Source of the DNA: Syntrophaceae bacterium UBA6087
GTDB taxonomy: Bacteria; Desulfobacterota; Desulfomonilia; UBA1062
Assembly (NCBI GenBank): GCA_002448235.1
Contig: DIXF01000016.1
Coordinates: 81,067 to 145,066, forward strand
DNA: 64,000 nt
Direction: 5' to 3'
The position numbers and the translations under genes are program-made. The notes under the pieces are model-generated. The model did no database searches. It saw only the letters and a list, made by a program, of their open reading frames with translations, and was not told where the DNA came from. Shown here one piece after another: positions 26,863-36,666 of the stretch. Position 1 is the first letter of the stretch. Each line of letters opens with the position of its first letter.

Positions 26863-28071
26863 CTATCCAGTTCTTTCCGACGCCAAAGAAGTTATGAAAT
26901 CAAGGAGTCTTTTGCCTTGCAACCGGTAGTCGAAATTATTCAGAGCAACAACTCTGCCCTTTTGTGCCACATGATCTCTGGCATCATCTGTCAGAGCAAG
27001 CTCGAGAGATGAGGCAAAGGCGCCGATGTCATCCGGTTGACAGAGGTATGCAGTTTCTCTGTCGAGCAAGTATTCTGCGACCTCACCAACAGTGCATGAG
27101 ACAACCGGACGTGCTGCCATGAGGTAATCAGCTATTTTACTTGGGAAACGCGCTTTGGAGCGAATATCATTATGTAGCGGCGCAAGGAGTACGTGTGAAC
27201 CGGAAAACAACTCGCGCAACGTGGTGTCCGGTATAAAACGGTCGTTTATGATGAGCCGCGACTTCAAACCTGACTGTTCTGCGAGTTCCTTCAGACGATT
27301 CCGCGTTTCATCAGATGCGTTGCCGATAAGCACCAGATCCATATCCTGCCTTCCCAGGCGGGCCATACTCCGGATCACAAAGCATGCATCATCGAAATAT
27401 CCATCTAAATTGGCGCAGAACAGCACATAGGGGCGATCAGATGTGTGTGGATTGACGTTTTTCCATAGTTCGGGATTTACGAGAACGGGCATTCGATAAC
27501 ATCTGGGAGGCGAAAAGAATGATGATCGGGATTCCTTGACCTTCTGCTCAAGGAATCCCGATATGACGATTACTGCATCTGCCATGACCATTGTAAGGTA
27601 ATTGAAAAGCCGATCATATAACTTTCTGAAACAATTCTGCCGGGGTATTGCCGGATGCCACTCCACCAGGAACGAGATGTAGGGGACCTTGAGGTGCCGG
27701 GATATGGAACGGTAAATAATATGGTTCTCAAGATGGTTCCCATAGTAGATGACCGCATCGAGCCGGTTTTGTTTCCGTAGATCACAAAGCGTGCGGGTAG
27801 TCTTTGCATAAGCAATGAATATTTGTCGAGCCCGTTCCCGTATTTTCCGAGGGCATACGGTCTCTCCGGTCGTATATTTGTAGGTGAATCCATCGAGTGA
27901 TCCAGAGGGGCATGTGTTGAGGGGCTGCCCAGGGCTTTCGGTATGCCAGGGGATAAGTACCTTCACCTGTGCGCCGGCATTGCTCAAACCTCCTGCCACC
28001 AGCCTGACGTAATTGCTGGCGGCGAAGCCATGAGGCATTCCGCTTTCCGTTATTATGACATAAGAGGGCAT
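26863..28071 (-). CDS. glycosyltransferase family 4
   Basis: A 402-residue GT-B protein. The N-terminal half has the split GT4 domain with GFAASNYVRLVAGGLSNAG. The C-terminal domain shows YVLFCANLDGYFDDACFVI, DLVLIGNAS, HVLLAPLHNDIRSKARFPSK and ADYLMAARPVVS. The EX7E motif is not obvious, since a RFPSKIADYL helix takes its place, as in several distant GT4 enzymes. Its ATG at 28071 lies 22 bases from the left end of the IS element, so the insertion separates this gene and those after it from the upstream part of the locus. Confidence 0.8.
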   Translation of the reverse strand: MPSYVIITESGMPHGFAASNYVRLVAGGLSNAGAQVKVLIPWHTESPGQPLNTCPSGSLDGFTYKYTTGETVCPRKIRERARQIFIAYAKTTRTLCDLRKQNRLDAVIYYGNHLENHIIYRSISRHLKVPYISFLVEWHPAIPRQNCFRKLYDRLFNYLTMVMADAVIVISGFLEQKVKESRSSFFSPPRCYRMPVLVNPELWKNVNPHTSDRPYVLFCANLDGYFDDACFVIRSMARLGRQDMDLVLIGNASDETRNRLKELAEQSGLKSRLIINDRFIPDTTLRELFSGSHVLLAPLHNDIRSKARFPSKIADYLMAARPVVSCTVGEVAEYLLDRETAYLCQPDDIGAFASSLELALTDDARDHVAQKGRVVALNNFDYRLQGKRLLDFITSLASERTG

Positions 28072-28092
28072 TGGATGAATGGACGATTATAG

Positions 28093-28108
28093 ACCTTTGC
28101 GTAATCAC
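28093..28108 (+). repeat. IS terminal inverted repeat, left
   Basis: ACCTTTGCGTAATCAC. It matches 12 of 16 bases of the other end read inward, with the outer eight identical. TAG directly precedes it. Confidence 0.75.
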
Positions 28109-28242
28109 TCAAAAAGTGTTTATCAGGGGCTGATTGGAATTTTATCATCAATTTCTCAAGAAAAAAGGCTCAATTTCCTGCCTGAATCATCCCCATTTCC
28201 CTCATTTTCAGAAGCATTTTCTTGCTCCGGACGCACCTGTCC

Positions 28243-29264
28243 CTAGGATACGGCGGCATGTGCAGTCTGCCTCAATCCCGAAAGATATGACCGTTTAATA
28301 TTGAAGGCTATCACCTGACAGATCCGGTCCCATCCCTCCCTGGCAAGGGTAGTGAACCGGGCTCGGGATGCTCCCTGGTGCAGGGCTGTCACCCCAAAAT
28401 ACTGCTCAATCTTGTAGCGTACCGTAGAAATCATCTTGTTGCGCTCTATCTCCAGCTCGGTGAGCTTTGCATTCCTCTCATCTTTTCTCATGATTCCATC
28501 TGCCATGTCATTGATATGGAGAAACTCCCAGTTCGCTTGACCGTGATATCCCTTATCCGCATACACCTTTGGCGGCATCTTCCTCGTGTGCATGCTCTTG
28601 ATCACTACGTACTGAAAATAGTTCGTGTCATGCTCCGATGCGCGGGAGATCACCGTGGACAATACCAGCCCGCTCTTTATATCAATAGATGTATGCTCCT
28701 TCATCCCATAAACCAGATTATCATTCTTCACCGTCCAGTCAGATTCTACATCCCGACTGAACTTCGCAGGCTTGCCTATCCCTTCTTGTTCCTTCTTCTC
28801 CCGATCCTCACGCACCTTTTCAAGTTTGTCCTTGCTTAAAGGACTCGATGCCGATCTCACCAGCCTCGCATCCACTGCCAGCCCTGCGTCTATCGAAAAA
28901 TCCTTTATCCTTAACTGACCAAGAAGCTCGGCATGTATCCTCGACATTACTTTACTGCCAACCCTCTCCCGAAACCGACAGATCACACTGTGATCAGGAG
29001 AAGGATCCCCAAAGGGCAGCCCTATGAATACCTTAACCACTTCTGCAGCATCAACGCCTTCAACAGCATCACCGGCGGATAGGCAACATTGCCTACTGCA
29101 GACTTCCCCACCGGGTAGACTCCCATGAGAATACGCTCCAACGGCTCCCACCTGATATGATCGTGGATCTCCTTGAAAAACCTCTGTGTCCTCGAAGATC
29201 CTAAGGTCTTGCTCAATTCAAGATCCAAGAAACTCATGTTCCTCTTGTACTCCTTGAATCCCAT
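28243..29264 (-). pseudogene. IS5-family transposase, broken by frameshift and internal deletion
   Basis: Two frames make up the gene. The first (29264 to 29022) begins MGFKEYKRNMSFLDLELSK and reaches VMLLKALMLQKW before stopping. The second resumes with FIGLPFGDPSPDHSVICRFR and runs to 28243. In IS5-type transposases about 20 residues (the LSDxxLExxLxDRxSF segment) usually join these parts; here they are absent, so a deletion near 29030-29040 is likely, not a simple slip or programmed shift. DDE residues appear to persist in the second part (FSIDAGLAVDARLV, VYADKGYHG, VRYKIEQYFG). The element should not be able to transpose by itself. Confidence 0.82.
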
Positions 29265-29382
29265 TCCATCCCTCCTCTTGATTCACAAGATAAAGAGATT
29301 ATACCATATTTTATCAATATTATCATTGCCCTAAATACATTCATTACTGATATTCGGCTCTCTGACTCGCTCCAAATCTGTC

Positions 29383-29398
29383 GGAATTGTGCAAAGGT
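29383..29398 (-). repeat. IS terminal inverted repeat, right
   Basis: Read inward on the minus strand: ACCTTTGCACAATTCC. TAG follows on the outside. The identical 16 bases recur at 63980-63995. Confidence 0.78.
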
Positions 29399-29553
29399 TA
29401 GCTCACTTCATCATATCGGATCGAATCCTGCCATGAGAAATTTTACCATGCTGCCGAGCACCTATGGCAATTAATGGATTATTGATGAAAGCTGTGTGAT
29501 GTTTAGCCCTTGCAACACCGGCAGTGTATCTTGGGTGATTGCATGGAGCACTT

Positions 29554-30462
29554 TCATCTGATGCGATCAATCCGTAATATTTTTTTAAGCCGGGTAAGGG
29601 GCCCCCGGCGGGTTACCTTTTTGAGGCTTTTTAGTATATCCTTATCCACTTTGATGTCAGTGGGGAATTCTGGTGTTCGAATTGCCATGGAGAGATCATT
29701 CTGATACTTGGTTGTGATGCTGCAATGAATGCCGCTTCCGTCGAAACCGATATTTTCCGTATAAGAATATTTGGGCCATATTGCGAGTCCGCCGTGCTTG
29801 TAATGGTGGTAGGCCAGGCGGATGAACCAGGAATCGATCTTTCCTTTCATCTGGCGTACTAACATATCGCTCAGGTCATCACCGCTTTGATTGAACTCCT
29901 TCTGGGCCTTAAGATCTTCGTAGAAGGTTTCGAAGTCTCTGATTTCCCAATCTATATTCAGCCACCTGTCCAGCCATGTTGCCCATCCCCAGGATGCATT
30001 CCTACGGCAGAAAAATATGTCCCCTTTGTAGGATGCGGGGATTCTCATAATGGATGGAGGATGATTATACCCGGAGATGGAAAAGATCTCCTTCCTATCC
30101 TGATAGAAATCAAGTGCAGCGTTCATGTAGCAAAGGAAGTAGTGAGAAGTCAATATGTCGTCTTCAAGCACTATTGCCTTGCCGTGTTCGTTGAGTACGG
30201 TTGATACTCCTTCAATAATATTGTTTGCACATCCCCGGTTTCTCTTTCTTTCAACTATCTGGACCGAGCGGAATCCGCTTATCTTGTTGAGGTATTCCCG
30301 AATCTGAAGAATGGGGGGCACATCACGATCATCTTTAGCTCCGTCCGAATAAATAATTAGATGACTCCTATCAGCGAGAATATTCCTCTGAAGGGCCTCG
30401 ATGGTTTTTTGCGTATGGTGAGGGCGGTTATATACAAAAAGGATTATGGGAGAGCAATTCAT
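29554..30462 (-). CDS. GT-A type glycosyltransferase
   Basis: A 302-residue protein with a GT2-like fold signature: SPIILFVYNRPHHTQKTIEAL at the N-terminus, LIIYSDGAKDD, and the metal-binding acidic motif in AIVLEDDILTSHYFLCYM (residues about 94-111). RRNASWGWATWLDRW follows, typical of a group of polysaccharide and surface glycan transferases. Its ATG overlaps the stop of the upstream GT4 gene by four bases. It is the last intact gene before the IS. Donor unknown. Confidence 0.78.
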   Translation of the reverse strand: MNCSPIILFVYNRPHHTQKTIEALQRNILADRSHLIIYSDGAKDDRDVPPILQIREYLNKISGFRSVQIVERKRNRGCANNIIEGVSTVLNEHGKAIVLEDDILTSHYFLCYMNAALDFYQDRKEIFSISGYNHPPSIMRIPASYKGDIFFCRRNASWGWATWLDRWLNIDWEIRDFETFYEDLKAQKEFNQSGDDLSDMLVRQMKGKIDSWFIRLAYHHYKHGGLAIWPKYSYTENIGFDGSGIHCSITTKYQNDLSMAIRTPEFPTDIKVDKDILKSLKKVTRRGPLTRLKKILRIDRIR

Positions 30463-31634
30463 GAAAATACCCTTAAATTACTGAACAATTTAAAAAGGTC
30501 CTTTTCCACGGAATCGAAACTGTATTTTTCGATGCATTTCTGGCGTGCAAGGGCGCCTTTTTCCTGTGCCTCTTTCGGATGTGAAAGGACATACCGAAGA
30601 GAATCGGCCATTGCATATGTATTGCCGGAAGGAATAATCCATCCGCATCCGTCCAAGATCTCCGGTAGATCTGATACACTGGTAGCTATTATTGGCCGTG
30701 CCATAGCCATAGCATCATAGACCTTTGACGGCACCTGCCCAATCGAGGCGGAAGATAGCTTCTGTGGAATGACCATAATATCTGCCATTGCGATGAATTC
30801 CGGGATTCTTTCCATTGCCTGCATCCCTATGCCCAAGAAGTTCTTTCCCAGATCATGTGCCCCCTTGTTTAAGAGATATCTACCGTATGAGTTGCTTTCG
30901 TTCAAACCCACAACAAAGAGAAATAAACGAGGATCCTTGATAAGGCATACGGCATCGATCAATGTATCAAGGCCCTTGTGCTCTCCTGGACTGCCAAGGA
31001 ACATTATGACCTTTGCTCCATCCGGAAGCCGGTAGTCGTTTCTCCGTTTCTCAGCATTGAACGCAGACGGGTCGAGGAAGGCTGTATCCTTTGCATGGGG
31101 AATGATAGTCCCGCCGAATAGATTCTGGAGAAAACTTCCGGAAACCGTAACTGCATCGGCAAAAGAGGATAACCGTTCTCCAATGGATGCATTAAGGGTT
31201 GAACCAATGCTATAAAGAAACATCGTAGATAGTATTGTATTCTTCAAATAACCCGCAAGGCCTGAGTAGCCAGTGTATTTTATTCTCAGTCCGCTTTCCC
31301 AATCATCGATATCCAGCACCAATGGCTTATGATAACAGAACTTATGGAAAAGGCCTATGCCATATGAGCTCAAGAGAGGTTTCGAAGCATAGATCACGTC
31401 GCCGGTTATCATCTCGGATAATTGCAGTAGTTGGGTATACGGTTTGAGCCTTCCCTGTATCCGTACCGTCCGGTAAGGGATACCTTGCAAACCTTCCAAG
31501 GGCTTCCAGATCGTATCACCAAAAGTTGGCCCAACGATTTCAACATCGAAACGCCTTTTCAGGATGCAAGCAAGGAGATATGCCCGTGCCAGGGCATTCA
31601 TAGACATATCAGGGGTAAGGATTGATATCTTCAT
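30459..31634 (-). CDS. glycosyltransferase family 4
   Basis: A 391-residue GT-B protein beginning MKISILTPDMSMNALARAYL. Its C-terminal domain contains IMFLGSPGEHKGLDTLIDAV, LFVVGLNES, ADIMVIPQKLSSASIGQVPS and VYDAMAMARPIIATSVSDLPE. A Pro-Ser-Lys helix replaces the strict EX7E. The start and stop overlap both neighbours by four bases, so this is part of a translationally coupled run. Specificity unknown. Confidence 0.83.
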   Translation of the reverse strand: MKISILTPDMSMNALARAYLLACILKRRFDVEIVGPTFGDTIWKPLEGLQGIPYRTVRIQGRLKPYTQLLQLSEMITGDVIYASKPLLSSYGIGLFHKFCYHKPLVLDIDDWESGLRIKYTGYSGLAGYLKNTILSTMFLYSIGSTLNASIGERLSSFADAVTVSGSFLQNLFGGTIIPHAKDTAFLDPSAFNAEKRRNDYRLPDGAKVIMFLGSPGEHKGLDTLIDAVCLIKDPRLFLFVVGLNESNSYGRYLLNKGAHDLGKNFLGIGMQAMERIPEFIAMADIMVIPQKLSSASIGQVPSKVYDAMAMARPIIATSVSDLPEILDGCGWIIPSGNTYAMADSLRYVLSHPKEAQEKGALARQKCIEKYSFDSVEKDLFKLFSNLRVFS

Positions 31635-32944
31635 TTTTTAAGGAGGTATTGGATACTCGAATGTATCGATGCGCCGATTGCATCCGGCGTGAACCGTTCC
31701 ATGAAGGCCCTGCCTCTTCTATGATAACCTTCCCAGAGACGTTGATCGGTGTATAGGGAAACGACAGCTCGAATCATCTCAGAAGGGGAATCTGCAATGA
31801 CCAGTTCATTACCGGTAAAAGAAAATCCTTCAGCCCCGATTGTAGTCGTCACTGCAGGAATTCCATAGCTCAAGGCCTGCCCGAGTTTGCCTTTCATCCC
31901 TGCGCCATACCTCAGAGGCGCCAGAAATACCCTCGACTTGATCAGTTCTGGCTCGATGTTCGGTACGTATCCTTTTATGATAATGGATGAGCTTGAAAGC
32001 GCCCGGACATCCGGCGGTGGATCTGATCCGATAATAATCATCTTTGCTGAAGGAATCTGACGGATTATCTCCGGCCAAATATTTTCAGCACAGTAAAGCA
32101 CTGCATCTGTATTGGGATGATGGGTGAATGATCCTACAAAAAGTACATCCGTAGTGTCACCAAAGCCTCTTTCCTGGATAAGGGGCAGGGGGTGAATGTT
32201 GGGTACGATCCGGATATCAGCATGGGGATGTTCTAAGAACAGCGCCTGCTGCTCTTCCAAGGCAACCACCCAAGTCTGATCTGCCTGCATCATCCCTGAA
32301 GTTTCGATCTCATGATAATTATGTGCCTTTTCTGAGAGAAGCATTTTGTCAGTAATACGTTCAGTGAGTTCTGCTTGCCTTCTCAATCGTATGTAATGGA
32401 GGTCAACAGTATCGAATATTATTTTGGCATTGAGGCACGATGATTTTACAATTTTCAGGTATTTTTCCAAAATATTAGGACGGGAAATAATGACGAGATC
32501 AAAATATGGCCCGTAGCTACTTAAAAAACTCCCTTTTTGGGGGGGTGCAATTACTTCGATTCCCATATTCTCAAGTGCGGCGATGTAGCTGATATGCTCT
32601 GAAATGCTGTCCGGCCAGAAAACCAAGTTGTATCTGCTGGATAGTATTTCAAGTATCTGGAGGATGCGGAATGATCCCGAGTCTCTATCTGGAGATGGTA
32701 TTTTATGGTCTATGAAGAGGATCTTTGCCGCTGATCTCTCCTTCAGCATCTGTTCCAGCCTCCGGCGTTTGATCAAGGGAGTATTGAAAAAAAAGAGGTG
32801 CTTATAGATTCCAAGCGGTAGTTCCCTGAGCGTTCTTAGTATGGCCCTTATGGATAAATGTTCAAGCATTTTCAAAACAATGATAGTGATCCAGCGAGGA
32901 TTTATTAACCTATCAAATCGTATTCCATGGACCGGAATGGTCAA
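31631..32944 (-). CDS. glycosyltransferase family 4
   Basis: A protein of up to 437 residues. The recognisable part starts near residue 72 with ILFIDHKIPSPDRDSGSFRI. The C-terminal domain has LFVGSFTHHPNTDAVLY, IIGSDPPPDVR, VFLAPLRYGAGMKGKLGQAL and SYGIPAVTTTIGAEG, the pattern of GT4 enzymes that follow a rhamnan or mannan type C-domain. The open frame begins at TTG (32944) with no clear Shine-Dalgarno; an ATG at 32869 is an alternative, so the N-terminus is uncertain. It overlaps the next gene by four bases. Confidence 0.8.
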   Translation of the reverse strand: MTIPVHGIRFDRLINPRWITIIVLKMLEHLSIRAILRTLRELPLGIYKHLFFFNTPLIKRRRLEQMLKERSAAKILFIDHKIPSPDRDSGSFRILQILEILSSRYNLVFWPDSISEHISYIAALENMGIEVIAPPQKGSFLSSYGPYFDLVIISRPNILEKYLKIVKSSCLNAKIIFDTVDLHYIRLRRQAELTERITDKMLLSEKAHNYHEIETSGMMQADQTWVVALEEQQALFLEHPHADIRIVPNIHPLPLIQERGFGDTTDVLFVGSFTHHPNTDAVLYCAENIWPEIIRQIPSAKMIIIGSDPPPDVRALSSSSIIIKGYVPNIEPELIKSRVFLAPLRYGAGMKGKLGQALSYGIPAVTTTIGAEGFSFTGNELVIADSPSEMIRAVVSLYTDQRLWEGYHRRGRAFMERFTPDAIGASIHSSIQYLLKK

Positions 32945-33000
32945 ACTTTTCAGAATGGTATGTAAGCCAAAAGCTGTCCTTCATACTATCAAACCATGGG

Positions 33001-33717
33001 TTATAGTGCCTTGTGAATAAATACAATGGAAGGTTTTATGAGCAGGCAGGCAAACTTGGAATTACGTGCAGGTTGTCCTTTATTAGATTTCCTGGTTAAG
33101 TCAGCGGCACCTTGTTCGTCCACGAGTTCCTTGATAAACCCTACCATTCCATAGTCATGCGACCGAATGGGGAGTTTTATCGGAAGCCTATTGCAGAAAT
33201 GCCATCTGGACTGTATTCGTTGCCAGGCCTTTGCAAGTAATTGTAGCCTCTTGCGGAAATTTCTCCCATCAACCCAATCGCTCCAATATCCTGTTCCCCA
33301 GTCTTCAATCACATATAGACCCCCAGGTTTGAGATGGTAGTCAAAGAGGTGCCAGAAGGTAATACGTGTTGTTATACCAATATGCGACGCGTCATCTATA
33401 ATGATGTCGAACCCTTCAGGAGCAACCTGCCTACTCATGCCGGAAAGGAAGCCGACATCAGTCTGGTTTCCCTGGAACAGAGAAATTCGTTCCCCCAGAT
33501 CTCTATTTTGAGGCAATTTCAGATCTGTACCAATAATTTTCCCGTAAGGGAAGTAATCCCGCCAGAGGCAAAGCGACCCACCTTTGTACACACCGAGCTC
33601 AAGGAGGATAATCTCTTTATTGACCCATGGTTCGAGAACCGAGTCATAGCGGTCCAGGTAGGAATTCCTTATCTTATCTGTATCATACTTGCCGAGATCT
33701 AACTGCTTGCTCCTCAT
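33001..33717 (-). CDS. class I SAM-dependent methyltransferase (CmcI/TylF-like)
   Basis: A protein of 238 residues from the ATG at 33717, preceded by GGAGA. The SAM motif is IILLELGVYKGGSLCLWRDY, then GKIIGTDLKLP. The metal/substrate region is FDIIIDDASHI, and GGLYVIEDWGTGYW follows. This resembles methyltransferases of antibiotic-sugar and glycan pathways such as CmcI and TylF; O-methylation of a sugar residue is the likely job, by context. An in-frame TTG at 33744 would add nine residues. Confidence 0.75.
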   Translation of the reverse strand: MRSKQLDLGKYDTDKIRNSYLDRYDSVLEPWVNKEIILLELGVYKGGSLCLWRDYFPYGKIIGTDLKLPQNRDLGERISLFQGNQTDVGFLSGMSRQVAPEGFDIIIDDASHIGITTRITFWHLFDYHLKPGGLYVIEDWGTGYWSDWVDGRNFRKRLQLLAKAWQRIQSRWHFCNRLPIKLPIRSHDYGMVGFIKELVDEQGAADLTRKSNKGQPARNSKFACLLIKPSIVFIHKAL

Positions 33718-33751
33718 GCCAGATTCTCCAGGGAAAAGGTGCAAATATTAT

Positions 33752-34702
33752 TCATTGACTGAAAATCTTTTTGTTTAAGAGGAGTTTTCTTAGGGTCCCG
33801 ACAAACAAGCCGAGATGCCCTGCCAATGGCTGAAAGACATCCACTATCCAATTCTTGATATAGTAATCACTGTAACGAAGATTCAGTGCAAAACGGAATG
33901 GGGAAATGATGATATGGCTGAAAGCATTACGCAATATATTAATAAGAGAATTCCATGAGACAGATGGTGTATTGACAAAGACATAACACAGATTTGTTCT
34001 GAATTGAAATTTCAAAAGCCAGATCAGGTTGAATTTATAGCTGCTTACAAGATGGTAGACACACAAACCCGGATCGAAGCCGATCAGGAGTCCTTCTCCC
34101 TCGATCCGTTTTTGCAGATGGATCTCTTCTCCATATGCCTGGACAGCGCCTTTCATGCCATACTCCGGTGAAAACCCGCCGAATTTGCACAAGACAGACC
34201 TTCTGAAGACCATATTCCCACCAAAGGCGTATCTTCCCTTACTGATGGGACCCGTAGTATCTTGGACATAACTATTTGTAGCTACTGCATATCTATCCTT
34301 GAACCAGCGGGGCTTGCCATATTTATACCAGGGCAGATAGACACCCCCGAAACAGTCGAACGAATAATTTTCTATGATATGGAGCATGCGCTCGACATAA
34401 TCTGCCGTGGCCTTGGCATCGTCATCGATATATGCGACCCAGTCTGATGCAGCTTCTTGCCATCCACGGTTGCGCGCATTGCTCAGGCCCTGATTTGCCT
34501 CGAGCACAACCCTGAACTCATTGTTCCTTCTGGAGAAGCTTTGGGCAATCTTTCGTGTGGAATCAGTGGAATTATTATCCACGATAATGACTTCATAAAG
34601 ATTTTTATTCATAGTCTGTTCTGCAAGAGATTGAAGACATTCTTGGAGAATCTCTGGGCGGTTATAGGTACATACTACAATTGAGACAAGTGGTGTTTTC
34701 AT
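33752..34702 (-). CDS. glycosyltransferase family 2
   Basis: A GT-A enzyme of 316 residues if it starts at the ATG at 34702, which puts PLVSIVVCTYNRPEILQECL at the very N-terminus as in the family; an ATG at 34756 would overlap the upstream gene. It shows IIVDNNSTDSTRKIA, NQGLSNARNRGWQEA and the metal-binding DDD in WVAYIDDDAKAT. The C-terminal part has hydrophobic stretches that may attach it to the membrane. Donor unknown. Confidence 0.87.
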   Translation of the reverse strand: MKTPLVSIVVCTYNRPEILQECLQSLAEQTMNKNLYEVIIVDNNSTDSTRKIAQSFSRRNNEFRVVLEANQGLSNARNRGWQEAASDWVAYIDDDAKATADYVERMLHIIENYSFDCFGGVYLPWYKYGKPRWFKDRYAVATNSYVQDTTGPISKGRYAFGGNMVFRRSVLCKFGGFSPEYGMKGAVQAYGEEIHLQKRIEGEGLLIGFDPGLCVYHLVSSYKFNLIWLLKFQFRTNLCYVFVNTPSVSWNSLINILRNAFSHIIISPFRFALNLRYSDYYIKNWIVDVFQPLAGHLGLFVGTLRKLLLNKKIFSQ

Positions 34703-34710
34703 CAGTTGGT

Positions 34711-35775
34711 TTACCTGTTGATGGTTGTTCGCCAATATCCTTTCCTTAAGAGGCATCTCACTGCCAACGAGAGCCTGTCTTTAGCATCGCCTGAGTAGTA
34801 TGCGCTTAGTGGAGAATGAATGTACAATGTCCAAGTCCATAAGCCAAGTGAAGTTGCATGAGCACATGCCACGTGCCATTTATTAGCAAGTACGGTTGAT
34901 AATGCAGGTTCTGGGTACCCGTATCGCGTCTTGTTCGATGTGATGATCTTTCTCATCCAGGTATCTGCCGACATAAGGAAGGATCGATCGGATTTCCATG
35001 CACCGCATGAGATTTGCTCATGGAGTTCTTTTTCGTCTTCACTAGGGATAATATCTAAACCTTTTAATTGTTCCTCCCGAATGGCTCTGGCAGCTGATAG
35101 CTGGCTCGTATTTTTTGTCATGCTAATCTGGTCCCCATGACGCCGGAGGACGAGGAGTATTTCATTCAGGTTTGCCATCTGCATGTGTCTTGAGCATCTT
35201 GTCCAGAATTCATAATCCTGTGCATACAGATAATCTGTGGAGTACTTCAGACTGTTTGCTGCGAGTGCATCTTTGCGCATGATCACTGATGGATGTGCCA
35301 ACGCTGGAGCAAAAAGGTTGTGGCAGACTATGTCTTTGTGATCTTGAGGAAATTGACTGATTGTTTCCTTTTCATTCTCCATCCACCGTACCGAGGACCC
35401 ACAGATTCCTACCGATGGATTATTCTCCATAAAAGAAATTTGTCTTTCAATGCGTTCAGGAAGAGAAATGTCGTCGGCATCCATTCTGGCGATAAACCGG
35501 CCCATGGCGATCTTCAAACCCAGGTTCAGGCATGATGTGAGGCCGTGATTCGCATCCCTGTTGACCAGCCTGATTCTCTTATCATATTGTGCAAAGCTCT
35601 TAAGGATTTTCGGAGTATCATCGGTGGAACCATCGTTGATGATAAGAAATTCAAAATGAGAGTATGTTTGCCGGAGGATGCTCTCAATAGCATCTTCCAG
35701 ATACTTAGACCCGTTGTAAACAGGCATGAGGACAGTAACTTGAGGAACAGACAATGTGGCGGTAAGTGCACCCAT
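34711..35775 (-). CDS. glycosyltransferase family 2
   Basis: A 354-residue GT-A enzyme. The catalytic domain spans residues about 10-230: VTVLMPVYNGSKYLEDAIES, FLIINDGSTDDTPKIL, NHGLTSCLNLGL and the metal site FIARMDADDISLPERIERQ. The C-terminal 110 residues have no recognised domain. It follows the GT11 gene by seven bases and is likely cotranscribed. Specificity unknown. Confidence 0.88.
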   Translation of the reverse strand: MGALTATLSVPQVTVLMPVYNGSKYLEDAIESILRQTYSHFEFLIINDGSTDDTPKILKSFAQYDKRIRLVNRDANHGLTSCLNLGLKIAMGRFIARMDADDISLPERIERQISFMENNPSVGICGSSVRWMENEKETISQFPQDHKDIVCHNLFAPALAHPSVIMRKDALAANSLKYSTDYLYAQDYEFWTRCSRHMQMANLNEILLVLRRHGDQISMTKNTSQLSAARAIREEQLKGLDIIPSEDEKELHEQISCGAWKSDRSFLMSADTWMRKIITSNKTRYGYPEPALSTVLANKWHVACAHATSLGLWTWTLYIHSPLSAYYSGDAKDRLSLAVRCLLRKGYWRTTINR

Positions 35776-35781
35776 AGTTGA

Positions 35782-36663
35782 TCAGAGTGTAATCCAGTCT
35801 CGGGGAATCAGGTCTTGAGTAGATCTCTCTTTCAGTGCAAACCACTTCTTTGGCCCTACAACAATCTTATAGGGACTTGTGGCCAACCATGCTCCCCACC
35901 ATGAGAAAGAGCTGTTTGCTATGATATGGTGTTTGCAAAGGCTCATGAGATGCAGATCTTCGTAGTCTCTTTCCGGGTCATTTCGGTCGATGAATGAGGT
36001 ATGAAAAGGGATGTGTAGGTTTTGACGACACCATAAAGGATCGTCGCTGAAGACAAAGAAATTGAGTTCCGGCATATGGCTGGCGATGTACTGGATGCCC
36101 TGATGATAATACTTCAAAGAACATACCCCGTGATGACTGTTTACCAAGGCGTTGGACACATAATCGCCTCTTCTTATATGGATGCTTACTGATTCGCAAG
36201 AGCTTACTGAATCAGCTATTTTCATACCTTCAGCTGAAAGAGGTGCTCTTGGATAGAATTCCTTACGTATGACATCCCGAATATCAAAGAAATACTTCTC
36301 GCTCTGCCAGTATCCTTCAAGATATACATCATCAGAGAGAGTAAGGATCTCCGGGTCAAAGCGATTGAGCCTTTCCTTGATATACCCTGGAGCGGGTGGG
36401 AGAAGCGATGACCGTAATCCGAGCGTCTTAAGAACCCTGTCATAAAGCGAAGGGGAGAGATATTTTAGCCCCAGGATCTCCTTTTCCAATGCAAAGTTTT
36501 CGTGGATACTCAAATGCCGCAAGGAATATTGACGTTCACTGTTCGAATCAAACCAAGTAATATCGAGTTTCAATTCGGAACCGACTTTACCGGCGAGCCG
36601 TCTTCCTGCTGCATATTGAAACATCTGGTTCCCGATACCGCCGCAGAGTCTAACAATGACCAT
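35782..36663 (-). CDS. GT11 family alpha-1,2-fucosyltransferase-like protein
   Basis: A 293-residue protein with the GT11 signatures: VRLCGGIGNQMFQYAAGRRLA at the N-terminus, HIRRGDY at residues 162-168 (donor-binding motif shared with alpha-1,6-fucosyltransferases), FFVFSDDPLWCRQNL, and HHIIANSSFSWWGAWLA near the C-terminus. Family members transfer fucose from GDP-fucose to galactose. No GDP-fucose synthesis gene (gmd, fcl) is in the window, so the donor would have to come from elsewhere. It lies three bases after the methyltransferase gene upstream. Confidence 0.9.
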   Translation of the reverse strand: MVIVRLCGGIGNQMFQYAAGRRLAGKVGSELKLDITWFDSNSERQYSLRHLSIHENFALEKEILGLKYLSPSLYDRVLKTLGLRSSLLPPAPGYIKERLNRFDPEILTLSDDVYLEGYWQSEKYFFDIRDVIRKEFYPRAPLSAEGMKIADSVSSCESVSIHIRRGDYVSNALVNSHHGVCSLKYYHQGIQYIASHMPELNFFVFSDDPLWCRQNLHIPFHTSFIDRNDPERDYEDLHLMSLCKHHIIANSSFSWWGAWLATSPYKIVVGPKKWFALKERSTQDLIPRDWITL

Positions 36664-36666
36664 GGC

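Larger units (their letters stand above)
28093..29398 (-). mobile_element. IS5-family-like insertion sequence, degenerate
   Basis: A 1306-bp element bounded by imperfect 16-bp inverted repeats (12 of 16 matching) and flanked by TAG on both sides (28090-28092 and 29399-29401), a probable 3-bp target duplication. It carries one minus-strand transposase gene that is broken. It sits between two glycosyltransferase genes of the minus-strand locus and breaks the continuity of an otherwise tightly packed operon. Family assignment rests on the transposase; the exact IS name is not known. Confidence 0.8.

Noticed and set aside
29022..29151. Programmed -1 frameshift in the IS transposase
   Set aside because: About 20 family-conserved residues are missing at the junction and no slippery run is seen, so a deletion fits better.
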